Origin: Kurthia zopfii
GTDB lineage: Bacteria; Bacillota; Bacilli; Bacillales_A; Planococcaceae
NCBI RefSeq assembly: GCF_003143955.1
Contig: NZ_QFVS01000009.1
Span: 1-64,000, forward strand
Direction: 5' to 3'
DNA: 64,000 bases
This document shows positions 40,164 to 50,937 of the stretch, in pieces. The translations under genes were made by a program, and so were the position numbers. Positions within the stretch are counted from its first letter, which is position 1. Every line of letters begins with the position of its first letter. The notes beneath the pieces are model-generated. The model was not told the origin of the DNA. It did no database searches and saw only the letters and a program-made list of their open reading frames with translations.

Positions 40164-42572
40164 ATGATTGCTCAAGTGATCGTCGATGTATCGGCGTATC
40201 CAGTAGACAGACCTTTTGACTATCTTGTCCCGCAAAATATGGAGCAACTGATCGAAGCTGGGTGTCGTGTCAAAGTACCTTTTGGTCATCGTGATGTTTT
40301 AGGGTTTGTCGTTGGATTTGTAGATGAGACAGACGTTCCTCAAAATAAGTTGAAGCAAGTTTCAAAACTATTGGACATTGAACCAGTTATTACTGAAGAA
40401 ATGTTAGCGATGTCAAAATGGATGACGCATAAAACGCTTTGCTATGAAATTGATGCGCTTCAAGTCATGCTACCTTCTGCTTTACGTGCAAAATACGAAA
40501 AGAACGTACAGTTACTCGTTGAACTTAATCAAATCGATCCACAATTAGCTGCTCAATTTGGTCAAAAAACGGTCGTTCCTTATAAGAAATTCGAAAATGC
40601 TCAACTTCTTGAAGTGTTGAAATCTTCTATTAAAAAGCAGCAACTTCAAACTGTGACAGTCGTAAAACAGCAAGGAAAGATGAAATCTGTTCGTAAATTT
40701 GAGGTGCAGGATGATGCACAACAATTACAAACGATTAATGAACAACTTTCGAATCGTGCGAAAAAGCAAAAACAAGCGATTGAATGGCTTTCAAATCATA
40801 TTGGCGAGCGTTTTACACCACAGGAATTACTGAAACAAGCGGGGATTTCAGCATCTGTTTTAAAAGCGATTGCGGAGTTAGGTGTTGGACGATTTATTGA
40901 TGAAGAAACGTACCGTGATCCATTTTCTCACGAAGTAGGGCATACGAAAGCACTTCAATTAACGGAAGAGCAATCGACTGCGCTGAGTGATATTACAACG
41001 ACGATGAATCAGCAAAAAGCAACTACATTCCTACTGCATGGCGTTACGGGTAGTGGTAAGACGGAAGTTTATTTACAAGCTATTCAAAAAACTATTAATG
41101 AAGGCAAGGAAGCGATCGTACTCGTTCCTGAAATTTCATTAACGCCAATGATGACGGAACGATTCCGCGGAAGATTTGGTGAATTAGTAGCGGTTATGCA
41201 TAGTGGCCTGTCGCAAGGTGAGAAATATGATGAATGGCGTAAAATCCAAAGAGGCGAAGTGAAAGTAGTTGTAGGTGCGCGATCGGCTATTTTTGCACCA
41301 TTTACAAATGTTGGCCTCATTATATTAGACGAAGAACATGAATCGACTTATAAACAGGAGGATACGCCTCGCTATCATGCGAGAGATGTCGCAATTTGGC
41401 GTAGCGAATTTTATAACTGTCCGGTTATTTTAGGTAGTGCTACACCAGCTTTGGAAAGTTTTGCGAGAGCGCAAAAGGGTGTTTATCATTTACTCAGTTT
41501 GAAACAACGCGCGAAATCACAAGCGCTACCGGTTGTTGAAATCGTCGATATGCGAGATGAATTGCATAAAGGAAATCGTTCGATGTTTTCGATTAGTTTA
41601 GCGGAAGCAATACGCCAAAGATTGGAAAGAAAAGAGCAAATGGTTCTCTTTTTAAACCGACGTGGATATTCATCGTTCGTTTTATGCCGAGATTGTGGTA
41701 CAGTGGTACAATGTCAAAATTGTGATATTTCACTTACCTATCATAGAAGTTCTGAAAAATTAAGATGCCATTACTGCGGCTATGAAGAGCATGTGCCAAC
41801 TGAATGCCCAGAATGTCAAAGTGAGCATATTCGATTTTTTGGGACAGGTACGCAGAAAATCGAGAGCGAAATTTACAAAGTTTTCCCAGAAGCACGTGTC
41901 ATTCGTATGGACGTAGATACGACAAGACAAAAAGGTGCGCATGAACGATTATTGGAAGATTTCGGTGCAGGTAAGGCAGATATACTTTTAGGAACGCAGA
42001 TGATTGCGAAAGGATTAGATTTTCCAAACATTACATTGGTTGGTGTCATGAGTGCGGATACTTCATTGAACTTACCAGATTTCAGAGCTGCTGAAAAAAC
42101 GTATCAATTATTGACGCAAGTAAGTGGCCGTGCTGGCAGACATGAATTACCGGGAGAGGTTATAATTCAAACTTATACGCCTGAACATTACGCGATTGAA
42201 TTAGCACAAGCGCAGATTTTCGAGCCTTTTTATGATCAAGAGATGACCTTGAGAAGAAGATTCGCATATCCGCCATATTTCTATGTTGTCCTTATTCAAA
42301 TTAGTCATGAAGATGTGATGAAAGCAGCAGAGTATGCAGGTTTAGCAAGTGATTTCGTGAGACAGAATTTGTCGAATCAAGTACAGCTTATTGGACCAAC
42401 TGCGGCATCAATCAGTCGCATCCAAAATAGATATCGCTACCAATGTTTGATAAAATATAAAAGAGAACCTCAATTGAATGACGTTTTGAAAAAATTAATT
42501 AAGTTATACCGTACAGATTGGATTAAGAAAGGTGTCTTAATGACAGTTGATTTAGACCCATCATCCTTCTAG
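40164..42572 (+). CDS. priA: Primosomal protein N' (replication restart helicase PriA)
   Basis: PriA recognises collapsed forks and D-loops and reloads the replicative helicase. The 802-residue protein has an N-terminal DNA-binding domain (VIVDVSAYPVDRPFDYLVP), the Walker A GVTGSGKT (residues 293-300), the DEEH box, and between the helicase lobes a zinc-binding array of eight cysteines (CRDCGTVVQCQNC and CHYCGYEEHVPTECPEC). The C-terminal helicase segments include GTQMIAKGLDFPNITLVGV and QVSGRAGR. Full length. Confidence 0.97.
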   Translation: MIAQVIVDVSAYPVDRPFDYLVPQNMEQLIEAGCRVKVPFGHRDVLGFVVGFVDETDVPQNKLKQVSKLLDIEPVITEEMLAMSKWMTHKTLCYEIDALQVMLPSALRAKYEKNVQLLVELNQIDPQLAAQFGQKTVVPYKKFENAQLLEVLKSSIKKQQLQTVTVVKQQGKMKSVRKFEVQDDAQQLQTINEQLSNRAKKQKQAIEWLSNHIGERFTPQELLKQAGISASVLKAIAELGVGRFIDEETYRDPFSHEVGHTKALQLTEEQSTALSDITTTMNQQKATTFLLHGVTGSGKTEVYLQAIQKTINEGKEAIVLVPEISLTPMMTERFRGRFGELVAVMHSGLSQGEKYDEWRKIQRGEVKVVVGARSAIFAPFTNVGLIILDEEHESTYKQEDTPRYHARDVAIWRSEFYNCPVILGSATPALESFARAQKGVYHLLSLKQRAKSQALPVVEIVDMRDELHKGNRSMFSISLAEAIRQRLERKEQMVLFLNRRGYSSFVLCRDCGTVVQCQNCDISLTYHRSSEKLRCHYCGYEEHVPTECPECQSEHIRFFGTGTQKIESEIYKVFPEARVIRMDVDTTRQKGAHERLLEDFGAGKADILLGTQMIAKGLDFPNITLVGVMSADTSLNLPDFRAAEKTYQLLTQVSGRAGRHELPGEVIIQTYTPEHYAIELAQAQIFEPFYDQEMTLRRRFAYPPYFYVVLIQISHEDVMKAAEYAGLASDFVRQNLSNQVQLIGPTAASISRIQNRYRYQCLIKYKREPQLNDVLKKLIKLYRTDWIKKGVLMTVDLDPSSF

Positions 42573-42596
42573 TACGTTAGAAAAGAGGAAAATAAA

Positions 42597-43091
42597 TTGC
42601 TATTAACAATTATTGAAAACCCAGCAGAGGTGTTATCAACATCTGCAAAAGAAGTTACAAAATTTGATGAGAAATTAGCTACGCTTCTTGATCATATGTA
42701 TGAAACAATGGTTGAGTCTGATGGAGTTGGAATCGCAGCTCCTCAAGTAAACGAAGGCATCCGCGCAGCGGTACTTGAATTAGGCGAAGAGCGTGAAGTA
42801 TTAGAAGTTATCAACCCAGTAATTACGGAGTATTCTGTTGATACGAATGTTGATTTAGAAGGTTGCCTAAGCTTCCCAGGACTTTTCGGAGAGGTAGAGC
42901 GTTCAAACGGTGTACGTGTAGAAGCACAGGATCGTGACGGTAACCTATTCCAAATTGAAGCATATGATTATGACGCGCGCGTTCTGCAACATGAAATCGA
43001 TCATTTAAATGGTATTCTTTTTGATTCTAAATTAATTCGCATTTTAACGGATGAAGAATTGGAGCAATTATACGCTGAGGAGGAAGAATAA
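42597..43091 (+). CDS. def: Peptide deformylase
   Basis: Def removes the N-formyl group from nascent proteins. All three active-site motifs are present: GVGIAAPQ (43-50), EGCLS with metal ligand Cys90, and QHEIDH with His132, Glu133 and His136. At 164 residues it is the short (type 1) form. TTG 42597 is the start, with AGAGGAAA upstream. It precedes fmt by 2 bases, the expected pairing of deformylase and formyltransferase. Confidence 0.97.
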   Translation: MLLTIIENPAEVLSTSAKEVTKFDEKLATLLDHMYETMVESDGVGIAAPQVNEGIRAAVLELGEEREVLEVINPVITEYSVDTNVDLEGCLSFPGLFGEVERSNGVRVEAQDRDGNLFQIEAYDYDARVLQHEIDHLNGILFDSKLIRILTDEELEQLYAEEEE

Positions 43092-43093
43092 TT

Positions 43094-44035
43094 ATGACAT
43101 CCATCGTATTTATGGGAACACCTCAGTTTTCTGTACCCGTTCTACAAATGTTACATGATGAAGGTTATGACATTAAAGCAGTTGTTACACAGCCAGATCG
43201 TCCAGTAGGTCGCAAGCGTGTACTAACGCCTCCACCAGTAAAAGCAGCGGCTGTAGAATTAGGCTTACCTGTTATTCAACCTGAAAAGTTACGCGGTTCT
43301 GAAGAATTACAAGAAATTATCGCTTTAAATGCTGATATTGTTGTAACAGCAGCTTTCGGTCAAATTTTACCGAAGGAATTACTTGATGCGCCAAAATTGG
43401 GTTGTATTAATGTTCATGCTTCATTACTTCCGAAATACCGTGGTGGCGCGCCCATTCACCAAGCTGTCTTAGATGATGAATCAGAAACAGGCGTAACGAT
43501 TATGTATATGGCTGTGAAATTAGATGCAGGAGATATTATTTCTCAAAAATCTATGGCGATTGAAGACCATCATACAACAGGTCAATTATTTGATGAACTC
43601 AGTATTATTGGACGCGATCTATTGAAAGAAACATTACCTAAAATCATCGCAGGTACGAATGATCGTATCGTTCAAGATGAAAGTAAAGTGACTTTTGCCT
43701 CGAATATTTCTCGCGAACAAGAACGTATTGATTGGTCGAAAAATGCACGTCAAATCTTTAATCAAGTACGTGGCTTAAATTCATGGCCGGTTGCTTATAC
43801 AACTTTAAATGACGAAAATGTAAAACTGTGGGCAACGAGAGTTTCAGAAGAAAAAACAACTGAAGCACCTGGTACAGTTATTGCAAAATCGAAGAAATAC
43901 TTCACTGTTGCGACAGGAGAAGGTCAAGCACTAGACATTCTAGAATTACAACCAGCAGGTAAAAAAGCGATGCCAGCAGTCAATTATTTGAATGGTGTAG
44001 GATCAAAATTGGAGATTGGGGATCACTTTGAATGA
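43094..44035 (+). CDS. fmt: Methionyl-tRNA formyltransferase
   Basis: Fmt formylates initiator Met-tRNA using 10-formyltetrahydrofolate. The N-terminal domain has [12 protein letters not shown], the folate-site [33 protein letters not shown] region, and a C-terminal tRNA-binding domain ([10 protein letters not shown]). The 313 residues are typical. GCTGAGGAGGAAG in the end of def supplies the binding site. Its TGA overlaps the rsmB ATG by 4 bases. Confidence 0.97.
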   Translation: MTSIVFMGTPQFSVPVLQMLHDEGYDIKAVVTQPDRPVGRKRVLTPPPVKAAAVELGLPVIQPEKLRGSEELQEIIALNADIVVTAAFGQILPKELLDAPKLGCINVHASLLPKYRGGAPIHQAVLDDESETGVTIMYMAVKLDAGDIISQKSMAIEDHHTTGQLFDELSIIGRDLLKETLPKIIAGTNDRIVQDESKVTFASNISREQERIDWSKNARQIFNQVRGLNSWPVAYTTLNDENVKLWATRVSEEKTTEAPGTVIAKSKKYFTVATGEGQALDILELQPAGKKAMPAVNYLNGVGSKLEIGDHFE

Positions 44036-45453
44036 GCAAAATAAAAACTGAGAAAAAACGTGAAAGACAAGCAGCACACGCTGAGAGAAAAGCGAATAAG
44101 AAAAAAGCTAAACCAGCAATTTGGGATGGTAATGTTCGTGATGCCGCTTTAACAATTCTATTATCTGTTGATCAAAATCAAGCTTATAGTAACTTGTTAT
44201 TGCACCAAACGATCGAAAAATACAAAATCGACAAAAAAGACCGTGGTTTATTAACGGAATTAACTTACGGTACTTTGCAATACAAAATGACTTTAGATTT
44301 CTATTTAGAGCCATATGTACGCGGGAAATTAGATGAATGGGTTCGTTGGTTATTACGTTTATCACTTTATCAAATCGCCTATTTGGACAAAATTCCAGAC
44401 CATGCGGCTGTAAATGAAGCAGTTGAGATTGCGAAACACCGTGCGCGTCACCGTGGTGTAAGTGCTACAGTGAATGGTATTTTACGTTCAATTTTACGTG
44501 AAGGTGTTCGTGATACAACTTCGATTAAAGATGATGCAACACGTATTTCGATTGAAACAAGTCATCCTGAATGGTTAGTACGCCGTTATATCGAAGGCTT
44601 CGGTTTTGAGAAAACGGAAGATTTATTAATCGAAAATAACTTCCCACCACTTCAAACTGTACGTGTGAATAGCATGAAGGCAGATACAACAAAAGGTCTT
44701 GAAACACTATGGGCAGAAGAATATTCTGTAAAACGTAGTAGTACAATTCCTGAATGTCTTCATATTATCGAAGGTCAACCAGCACGTTCAAAAGCTTTTG
44801 CAGATGGTGTTATTACGATTCAAGATGAAAGTTCAATGATTCCTGCATATGCTTTAGATGTGAAACCAGGTATGCGCGTATTCGATATGTGTGCAGCACC
44901 AGGTGGTAAAACAACGCATATTGCGGAAAAAATGAATAATGAAGGTGAATTAATCGCGACAGATTTACACCAGCATAAAATGAAGTTAATTCAACAAAAT
45001 GCAGATCGTCTTGGCCTGTCAGTTATTAAACCAGAAGTTTTAGATGGCAGAAAAGCAAAAGATCATTTCGAAAAAGAATCATTCGACCGTATTTTGGTAG
45101 ATGCACCATGTAGTGGATTAGGTGTCATTCGCCGTAAACCAGATATTAAATATACGAAATCAGTTGAAGACTTCGCGTCATTACACGCTATTCAACTAGA
45201 TTTATTAGATTCTGCTTACGAATTATTAAAAGTTCAAGGCAAAATGGTTTACAGTACGTGTACAATTGATAAAATGGAGAACGACGGAACGGTTGAAGCG
45301 TTTTTAGCAAAACATCCAGATATGGAACTTGCGCCGGTTGAAAATGCACCAGAAGCATTACCACAATTACGTGAAAATGGTATGATGCAAGTATTCCCTC
45401 AAGACTTCAACAGTGACGGATTCTTTGTCGCAGCATTCGTGAAAAAAGGGTAA
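44032..45453 (+). CDS. rsmB: 16S rRNA (cytosine-967-C5)-methyltransferase RsmB
   Basis: RsmB methylates C967 of 16S rRNA. The protein has an N-terminal NusB-like RNA-binding domain (about 35-160) and an S-adenosylmethionine-dependent catalytic domain with [32 protein letters not shown] and the catalytic-cysteine segment [13 protein letters not shown]. Its 473 residues are slightly longer than usual because of a lysine- and arginine-rich N-terminal tail of about 30 residues. It is coupled to fmt by an ATGA overlap. Confidence 0.95.
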   Translation: MSKIKTEKKRERQAAHAERKANKKKAKPAIWDGNVRDAALTILLSVDQNQAYSNLLLHQTIEKYKIDKKDRGLLTELTYGTLQYKMTLDFYLEPYVRGKLDEWVRWLLRLSLYQIAYLDKIPDHAAVNEAVEIAKHRARHRGVSATVNGILRSILREGVRDTTSIKDDATRISIETSHPEWLVRRYIEGFGFEKTEDLLIENNFPPLQTVRVNSMKADTTKGLETLWAEEYSVKRSSTIPECLHIIEGQPARSKAFADGVITIQDESSMIPAYALDVKPGMRVFDMCAAPGGKTTHIAEKMNNEGELIATDLHQHKMKLIQQNADRLGLSVIKPEVLDGRKAKDHFEKESFDRILVDAPCSGLGVIRRKPDIKYTKSVEDFASLHAIQLDLLDSAYELLKVQGKMVYSTCTIDKMENDGTVEAFLAKHPDMELAPVENAPEALPQLRENGMMQVFPQDFNSDGFFVAAFVKKG

Positions 45454-45520
45454 TTTTTTTAAATAAACTAAGTGCTGAACAGGCATTGCCTCTAAGCCAA
45501 AATGTTAGGAGATTCCAACA

Positions 45521-46633
45521 GTGGAACAAGAAAATTTAAAACCAGTAACAGAAAAGAAACGTGTCAAAAAAGAAAAACCAGTCTTAAGAGAATCAATTTA
45601 CTCACTTTTACCTGAGCAATTAGAGCAATGGTTAAAAGATAATGGGGAAAAAGGATTCAGAGCAAAACAAATCTATGATTGGTTATATGTCAAACGTGTT
45701 TCTACTTTTGAAGATATGTCAAACCTTTCAAAAGAACTTCGTGATAAATTAGCTGAGAGCTTTGAACTTAGCACTTTAAAAACAATCATTAGACAAGAGT
45801 CTAAAGATGGTACAATCAAGATTTTATTCCAACTACAAGATGGTTATTCAATCGAAACAGTATTAATGCGCCATGAATACGGAAATTCAATTTGTGTAAC
45901 GACTCAAGTAGGTTGCCGGATCGGTTGTACATTCTGTGCCTCAACTTTAGGTGGTCTAAAACGTCACTTAATGTCAGGTGAAATCATCGAGCAGGTTGTC
46001 AATGTTCAGCGTGAATTAGATGCGACGAATGAACGTGTATCAAGCGTTGTAATTATGGGAATCGGCGAACCATTCGATAACTATGACAATATGATGCAAT
46101 TCTTACGTGTCATCAACCATAAACAATCATTAAATATTGGTGCTAGACATATCACAGTTTCTACATCGGGTATCGTGCCGAGAATTTATGATTTCGCGGA
46201 TGAAGGTATGCAAATTAACTTTGCTGTATCATTACACGCACCAAACCAAGAAGCACGTCAAAAATTAATGCCAATCGCAAAAGCATACAAACTAGACGAA
46301 TTGATTAAAGCTGTTAATTACTACACAGAAAAAACAGGTCGTCGTGTGAGCTTCGAGTATGGTTTAATGTCTGGACAAAATGATTCGATTGAAGTGGCAA
46401 ATGAATTAGCAGATCTTATTCAAAATGTTAAATGTCATGTCAACTTAATCCCAATTAACTATGTACCAGAACGTGATTATATTCGTACATCACGCAGTAG
46501 TATTTTTGCATTTGAAAAAGCGTTGAAAAATCGTGGAATCAATGTAACGATTCGCCGTGAACAAGGTTCAGATATCGCGGCAGCTTGTGGACAATTACGC
46601 GCACAAGAACGTTCAGAAGAAACTGCACACTAG
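45521..46633 (+). CDS. rlmN: Dual-specificity rRNA/tRNA adenine-C2 methyltransferase RlmN
   Basis: RlmN is a radical-SAM enzyme that methylates A2503 of 23S rRNA and A37 of some tRNAs. The 4Fe-4S ligands are Cys132, Cys136 and Cys139 in GCRIGCTFC. Other signatures: [28 protein letters not shown] and, near the end, the methyl-carrying cysteine in [10 protein letters not shown]. The start is GTG 45521 after TTAGGAGA. About 20 lysine-rich residues precede the conserved N-terminal domain. A 67-base spacer separates it from rsmB. Confidence 0.96.
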   Translation: MEQENLKPVTEKKRVKKEKPVLRESIYSLLPEQLEQWLKDNGEKGFRAKQIYDWLYVKRVSTFEDMSNLSKELRDKLAESFELSTLKTIIRQESKDGTIKILFQLQDGYSIETVLMRHEYGNSICVTTQVGCRIGCTFCASTLGGLKRHLMSGEIIEQVVNVQRELDATNERVSSVVIMGIGEPFDNYDNMMQFLRVINHKQSLNIGARHITVSTSGIVPRIYDFADEGMQINFAVSLHAPNQEARQKLMPIAKAYKLDELIKAVNYYTEKTGRRVSFEYGLMSGQNDSIEVANELADLIQNVKCHVNLIPINYVPERDYIRTSRSSIFAFEKALKNRGINVTIRREQGSDIAAACGQLRAQERSEETAH

Positions 46634-46647
46634 ACGAGGTGAAAGTT

Positions 46648-47418
46648 GTGAGATATACCGTTGAAAGTGATATCGGTCAAAGAAGGTCAGTCAATGAAGA
46701 TCGCGCAACTGTAATTTCCCGTAGCAATGAAGCCATCCATCTTGCCATCGTAGCCGATGGTATGGGTGGCCATAATGCTGGGGATGTTGCTAGCACAATG
46801 ACTGTTGAAGGATTCCAAAAAAAGTTTAGCGAAGTGTCAATTACAGCATTTGAAACCGCTGAAAGTAGACAAGATTGGTTATTTGAAACAACAGTAGAAT
46901 TAAATAAAATTGTTTATAAATACTCGCTAGAAAATGAAAATTGCAAAGGTATGGGTACGACGCTAATTGCTGCGATCATCGTGGGAAATGAAGCGTCTAT
47001 TTGTCATGTTGGCGATAGTAGAGCATATCATGTAGATGCCGATACGATCGAATTAATAACAAGAGATCATTCATACGTCAATGTTTTAATCGATAGCGGT
47101 GAAATTAGTGAAGAAGAAGCAGCAACTCATCCGAAGAAAAACTATATTTTGAAATCATTAGGTACGGAGGAAACAATCGAACCCGATTTTTATAAATATC
47201 ATTTTCAAGAAGATGAATTTTTACTAATTTGCTCAGATGGATTGAGTAATAAATTAGACAAACAAGAACTACATAAGCTCGTTACCTCTCCGCAATCAAT
47301 CGATACAAAAGGAAAACAATTGGTGCAGCTGGCAAATGATCGCGGTGGTGAAGATAATATCTCGGTGATCCTTGCGCAGCCTCTAACTTATGGAGGTGAA
47401 GAAGTTGCTGATAGGTAA
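46648..47418 (+). CDS. prpC: PP2C-type protein phosphatase PrpC (Stp)
   Basis: PrpC is the manganese-dependent phosphatase that reverses PrkC phosphorylation. The 256-residue protein has the metal-binding segments RRSVNEDR, VVADGMGGHNAGDVAS-type sequence (IVADGMGGHNAGD), GTTLIAAI, HVGDSRAY, LITRDHSY, LICSDGLSNKL and GGEDNISVIL. GTG 46648 is the start, placed by GAGGTG 6 bases upstream; the open frame begins earlier, inside rlmN. It overlaps prkC by 14 bases, so kinase and phosphatase are made together. Confidence 0.96.
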   Translation: MRYTVESDIGQRRSVNEDRATVISRSNEAIHLAIVADGMGGHNAGDVASTMTVEGFQKKFSEVSITAFETAESRQDWLFETTVELNKIVYKYSLENENCKGMGTTLIAAIIVGNEASICHVGDSRAYHVDADTIELITRDHSYVNVLIDSGEISEEEAATHPKKNYILKSLGTEETIEPDFYKYHFQEDEFLLICSDGLSNKLDKQELHKLVTSPQSIDTKGKQLVQLANDRGGEDNISVILAQPLTYGGEEVADR

Positions 47419-49366
47419 AAGAATTAATGGTAGATATAAAATTCTTGAAATGATTGGTGGAGGCGGCATGTCCACTGTGTATTTAGCACATGACATGATT
47501 TTAAACCGCGATGTAGCAATGAAAGTTCTGCGCTACACATTAAACGATGAAGAAGAGTCACATAGAAGATTTCAACGCGAAGCACTTTCTGCAACGAGTC
47601 TTAACCATCCGAATATCGTAAGTATTTTTGATGTTGGAGAAGATGAAGAAGATAGTTTGCAATACATCGTAATGGAATATGTAAAGGGCATGACATTAAA
47701 GCAGTATATTGTTGAATACGCGCCACTTGCACCAACACGATGCGTAGAAATCATGACGCAATTGACTTCAGCGATTGGCATGGCTCATCAAAATCAAATA
47801 ATTCATCGAGATATCAAGCCGCAAAATATTCTAATGGATGAAGACGGCAATGTGAAGATTACAGATTTCGGTATTGCCATGGCTTTAACAGCGACTTCTT
47901 TTACAAAAACAAATTCAGTTCTCGGTACAGTACATTACCTATCACCTGAACAAGCGCGTGGTGGGATCGCTACGAAAAAATCTGATATTTACTCGCTCGG
48001 AATCGTCCTATATGAATTACTGACAGGCGAATTACCATTTTCAGGTGAATCAGCCGTGTCGATTGCATTGAAGCATTTACAGGCAGAAACACCATCGGTA
48101 AAAGCTGTCGTGCCATCGATTCCACAAAGCTTGGAAAATGTCGTAATAAAAGCAACTGCAAAAGAAGTTCGTCACCGCTATTTTACAGTGGAAAAAATGC
48201 GTGAAGATTTAGAAACGGTACTTGATGAATCAAGAGCGCATGAAGAAAAATTCACGATTCCAGAAGATCATGATGCGACGAAAGCGATGCCGATCATTAA
48301 AGTGAGAGATTTGGAAAAAGTAGAAGATCCAGATGAAACGGTCATTATTTCACCTGAACAAAAAGAAGTGAAGCCGAAGAAAAAAAGACGTAAAGGTCTA
48401 TGGGCATTACTAATTCTTGCGTTGTTTGTTTTAGTAGCTGGCATTTTATTCTTTTTGAAACCGGATCTTTTCGCAGGGAAAAGAATAGCGATTCCAGATG
48501 TTTCAAACAATTCTTTAGACGATGCGATTGATGCACTTCAAACGGCTGGATTTACTATTGGTACGCAAACAATCAAAACTTCTTCAGATATTAAGGAAGG
48601 TAATGTGATTGGTACGAATCCTGAAGCAGGCGCCGAAAGAAAGAAAGGCACTGAAGTGGACATTATCGTGAGTGAAGGTAAGGAAAAACTAGAAATGTCG
48701 GATTATCTAGGTAAAAATATTGATCAAGTAAAAACATTACTCAGCAAAAAAGGTTTTGAAAAAGTGTCTGTGAAAAAAGCGTATTCTAAAAAAGCGATTG
48801 ATACAGTCATAAAACAAACACCAGAAGCAGGGGAAGAAATCATTCCGAGTGAAGCTGAGGTTATTTTGACAATTAGTCAAGGTGAGAAAGAAAATATCGT
48901 ATCAAATTTAACAGGACTTGATGAAACAGCATTAAAAACATATGCGGATTCATCTGGTTTTAATATTAAGATTGTCGATGAAGATTATTCAGATGATGTT
49001 GCGGAAGGCAAAGTAATGTCACAAAATATCACTGTAGGAACTTCACTAAAAGTAGGTTCGACAATTGAAGTTGTCCTTTCAAAAGGTCAAAAAGAAAAAG
49101 CAATCAAAACTTTTGTCAAAAAAATCGAATTAGATTTTGATCCAGAAGAAAATGCTGAAGGAAACGAACCAAGTTATCAAACTGTCAAAATCTATATTCA
49201 AGATGTTAAACACGAGCTGAAAGATATTAGCCAAGAATTTAGAATTTATGACGATATGGATAAGCGAATTTCTCTAGAAGTAGAGGAAGGAACAGAAGCA
49301 GCATATAAAGTAACGATTGATGATGAAGTTGTCTATAACGAAAAAATAAAATATGAAGATTTGTAA
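47405..49366 (+). CDS. prkC: Serine/threonine protein kinase PrkC with PASTA domains
   Basis: PrkC is a membrane kinase that senses peptidoglycan fragments and lipid II and regulates wall metabolism, growth and stationary phase. The kinase domain (about 1-265) has IGGGGMSTVYLAHD, the lysine in VAMKVL, HRDIKPQN and DFGIAM. A transmembrane helix follows at about 333-353, then three extracellular PASTA repeats from about 360 and a C-terminal beta domain. The start is TTG 47405, with GGAGGTG at 47392-47398; this gives MLIGKRINGRYKILEMIG as in Bacillus subtilis. The 653 residues match. Germination signalling is unlikely if the organism makes no spores. Confidence 0.96.
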   Translation: MLIGKRINGRYKILEMIGGGGMSTVYLAHDMILNRDVAMKVLRYTLNDEEESHRRFQREALSATSLNHPNIVSIFDVGEDEEDSLQYIVMEYVKGMTLKQYIVEYAPLAPTRCVEIMTQLTSAIGMAHQNQIIHRDIKPQNILMDEDGNVKITDFGIAMALTATSFTKTNSVLGTVHYLSPEQARGGIATKKSDIYSLGIVLYELLTGELPFSGESAVSIALKHLQAETPSVKAVVPSIPQSLENVVIKATAKEVRHRYFTVEKMREDLETVLDESRAHEEKFTIPEDHDATKAMPIIKVRDLEKVEDPDETVIISPEQKEVKPKKKRRKGLWALLILALFVLVAGILFFLKPDLFAGKRIAIPDVSNNSLDDAIDALQTAGFTIGTQTIKTSSDIKEGNVIGTNPEAGAERKKGTEVDIIVSEGKEKLEMSDYLGKNIDQVKTLLSKKGFEKVSVKKAYSKKAIDTVIKQTPEAGEEIIPSEAEVILTISQGEKENIVSNLTGLDETALKTYADSSGFNIKIVDEDYSDDVAEGKVMSQNITVGTSLKVGSTIEVVLSKGQKEKAIKTFVKKIELDFDPEENAEGNEPSYQTVKIYIQDVKHELKDISQEFRIYDDMDKRISLEVEEGTEAAYKVTIDDEVVYNEKIKYEDL

Positions 49367-49387
49367 TGATAATTGAGGAGGAAATGT

Positions 49388-50269
49388 ATGGCGAATAGCC
49401 AAATTCGAAAAGCTTTAAGTGGCTTTTACTATGTATATGACGATGGCAAGCTTGTTCAAACAAGAGCGCGAGGGGTATTCCGTAAGCGAGGAATTACACC
49501 TTTAGTTGGGGATTTTGTAGAGTATGTTGTTGAAGGCGATAATGACGGGACTTTGACGAAAGTATTACCGAGAAAAAACGAACTCGTTAGACCGCCGATT
49601 TCAAATGTGGATCAAGCGATTTTAGTCTTCTCAGTAAAAGAGCCGAACTTCAATACAATTTTACTCGACCGTTTTTTAGTCGTTTTAGAATCATTTAGAA
49701 TTCATCCGATTATTTGTTTAACAAAAATGGATTTATTACCAGAAGCAGAAGTAGAAGAAATCCAAAAATATAGTAAACAGTATGAAGATATAGGCTATAC
49801 AATAATTCAGACGTACAAAGATAATCCGGCATTATTGGAGAAAATCACACCCGTTTTGGCAAATAAAACAACTGTTTTAGCTGGGCAATCTGGTGTTGGT
49901 AAATCAACATTATTAAATACATTAATGCCAGAACTTGATTTGAAAACAGGCGTCATTTCTGAAGCGTTAAACCGAGGGAAGCATACAACTCGCCATGTCG
50001 AATTAATCGAAGTCGCAGGTGGTTTAATTGCGGATACACCTGGATTTAGTTCATTCGATTTTGATACAATCGAGAAGGAAGAATTAACAAGTTGTTTCCC
50101 AGAATTACAGCGAGCATCTGAAAATTGTAAATTTAGAGGATGCCTTCACTTGAAAGAACCGAAATGTTTCGTCAAAGAACAATTAGAAAATGGAGAAATC
50201 GAACAATATCGTTACGACCATTATCTTCAGTTTTTACAAGAAATTACAGACAGAAAGCCGAGGTACTAA
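49388..50269 (+). CDS. rsgA: Small ribosomal subunit maturation GTPase RsgA (CpgA/YloQ)
   Basis: RsgA is a circularly permuted GTPase that tests late 30S subunits. The 293-residue protein has an N-terminal OB domain (GVFRKRGITPLVGDFVEY), the G4 motif TKMD, then the G1 P-loop GQSGVGKST (Lys172) and G3 DTPGF, in permuted order, and a zinc domain with Cys and His ligands (CKFRGCLHLKEPKC). ATG 49388 follows GAGGAGG. It lies between prkC and rpe as in relatives. Confidence 0.96.
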   Translation: MANSQIRKALSGFYYVYDDGKLVQTRARGVFRKRGITPLVGDFVEYVVEGDNDGTLTKVLPRKNELVRPPISNVDQAILVFSVKEPNFNTILLDRFLVVLESFRIHPIICLTKMDLLPEAEVEEIQKYSKQYEDIGYTIIQTYKDNPALLEKITPVLANKTTVLAGQSGVGKSTLLNTLMPELDLKTGVISEALNRGKHTTRHVELIEVAGGLIADTPGFSSFDFDTIEKEELTSCFPELQRASENCKFRGCLHLKEPKCFVKEQLENGEIEQYRYDHYLQFLQEITDRKPRY

Positions 50270-50271
50270 TT

Positions 50272-50937
50272 ATGATAAAAATCGCACCATCAATTTTAGC
50301 GGCTGATTTCGCTAAATTAGGTCAAGAAGTAGCAGAAGTAGAAAAAGCAGGCGCTCATTTAATTCACGTGGACGTTATGGACGGCCATTTCGTACCGAAT
50401 ATTTCATTTGGTGCAGTCGTAATGGATGCTATTAAACCGTACACAACATTACCATTAGACGTACATTTAATGATTGAAAATCCAGATCAATACATCGAGC
50501 AGTTTGCAAAAGCAGGCGCAGAATACATTACAGTGCATGCTGAGGCTTGCCCGCATTTACACCGCACGATTCAATTAATTCGTTCATATGGTGTGAAACC
50601 GGGTGTTGTATTAAACCCTCACACTTCAGTTGAATCAATTAAACATGTGTTAGAAGATATCGACATGGTGCTACTTATGACAGTAAATCCTGGTTTCGGT
50701 GGTCAAAAATTCATCGAATCAGTCGTACCAAAAATCGCTGAATTATCATATATGATTAAACAAAAAAATCTTGATATTGAGATTGAAATTGATGGCGGCA
50801 TTACTGCTGAAACAATCGTTCCTTGTGCGGAAGCAGGCGCTACAATTTTCGTAGCAGGTTCTGCAATTTTCGGTAAAGAAGATCGTGAAGCGGCACTTCA
50901 ATCAATTTTAGTAGCTGGAGAAGAAGCTGTAAAATGA
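50272..50937 (+). CDS. rpe: Ribulose-phosphate 3-epimerase
   Basis: Rpe interconverts ribulose 5-phosphate and xylulose 5-phosphate in the pentose phosphate pathway. The 221-residue TIM barrel has KIAPSILAADFAKLG, HVDVMDGHFVPNISFG, LDVHLMIENP and VNPGFGGQKFI, with a final phosphate-binding GSAIFG. ATG 50272 is two bases after rsgA; GAGG lies 8 bases upstream. The open frame extends into rsgA but that part is a shadow. It overlaps thiN by an ATGA junction. Confidence 0.97.
   Translation: MIKIAPSILAADFAKLGQEVAEVEKAGAHLIHVDVMDGHFVPNISFGAVVMDAIKPYTTLPLDVHLMIENPDQYIEQFAKAGAEYITVHAEACPHLHRTIQLIRSYGVKPGVVLNPHTSVESIKHVLEDIDMVLLMTVNPGFGGQKFIESVVPKIAELSYMIKQKNLDIEIEIDGGITAETIVPCAEAGATIFVAGSAIFGKEDREAALQSILVAGEEAVK

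Noticed and set aside
45454-45520. A riboswitch or T-box before rlmN
   Set aside because: The 67-base leader has no T-box motif, terminator or conserved aptamer core that I can recognise.
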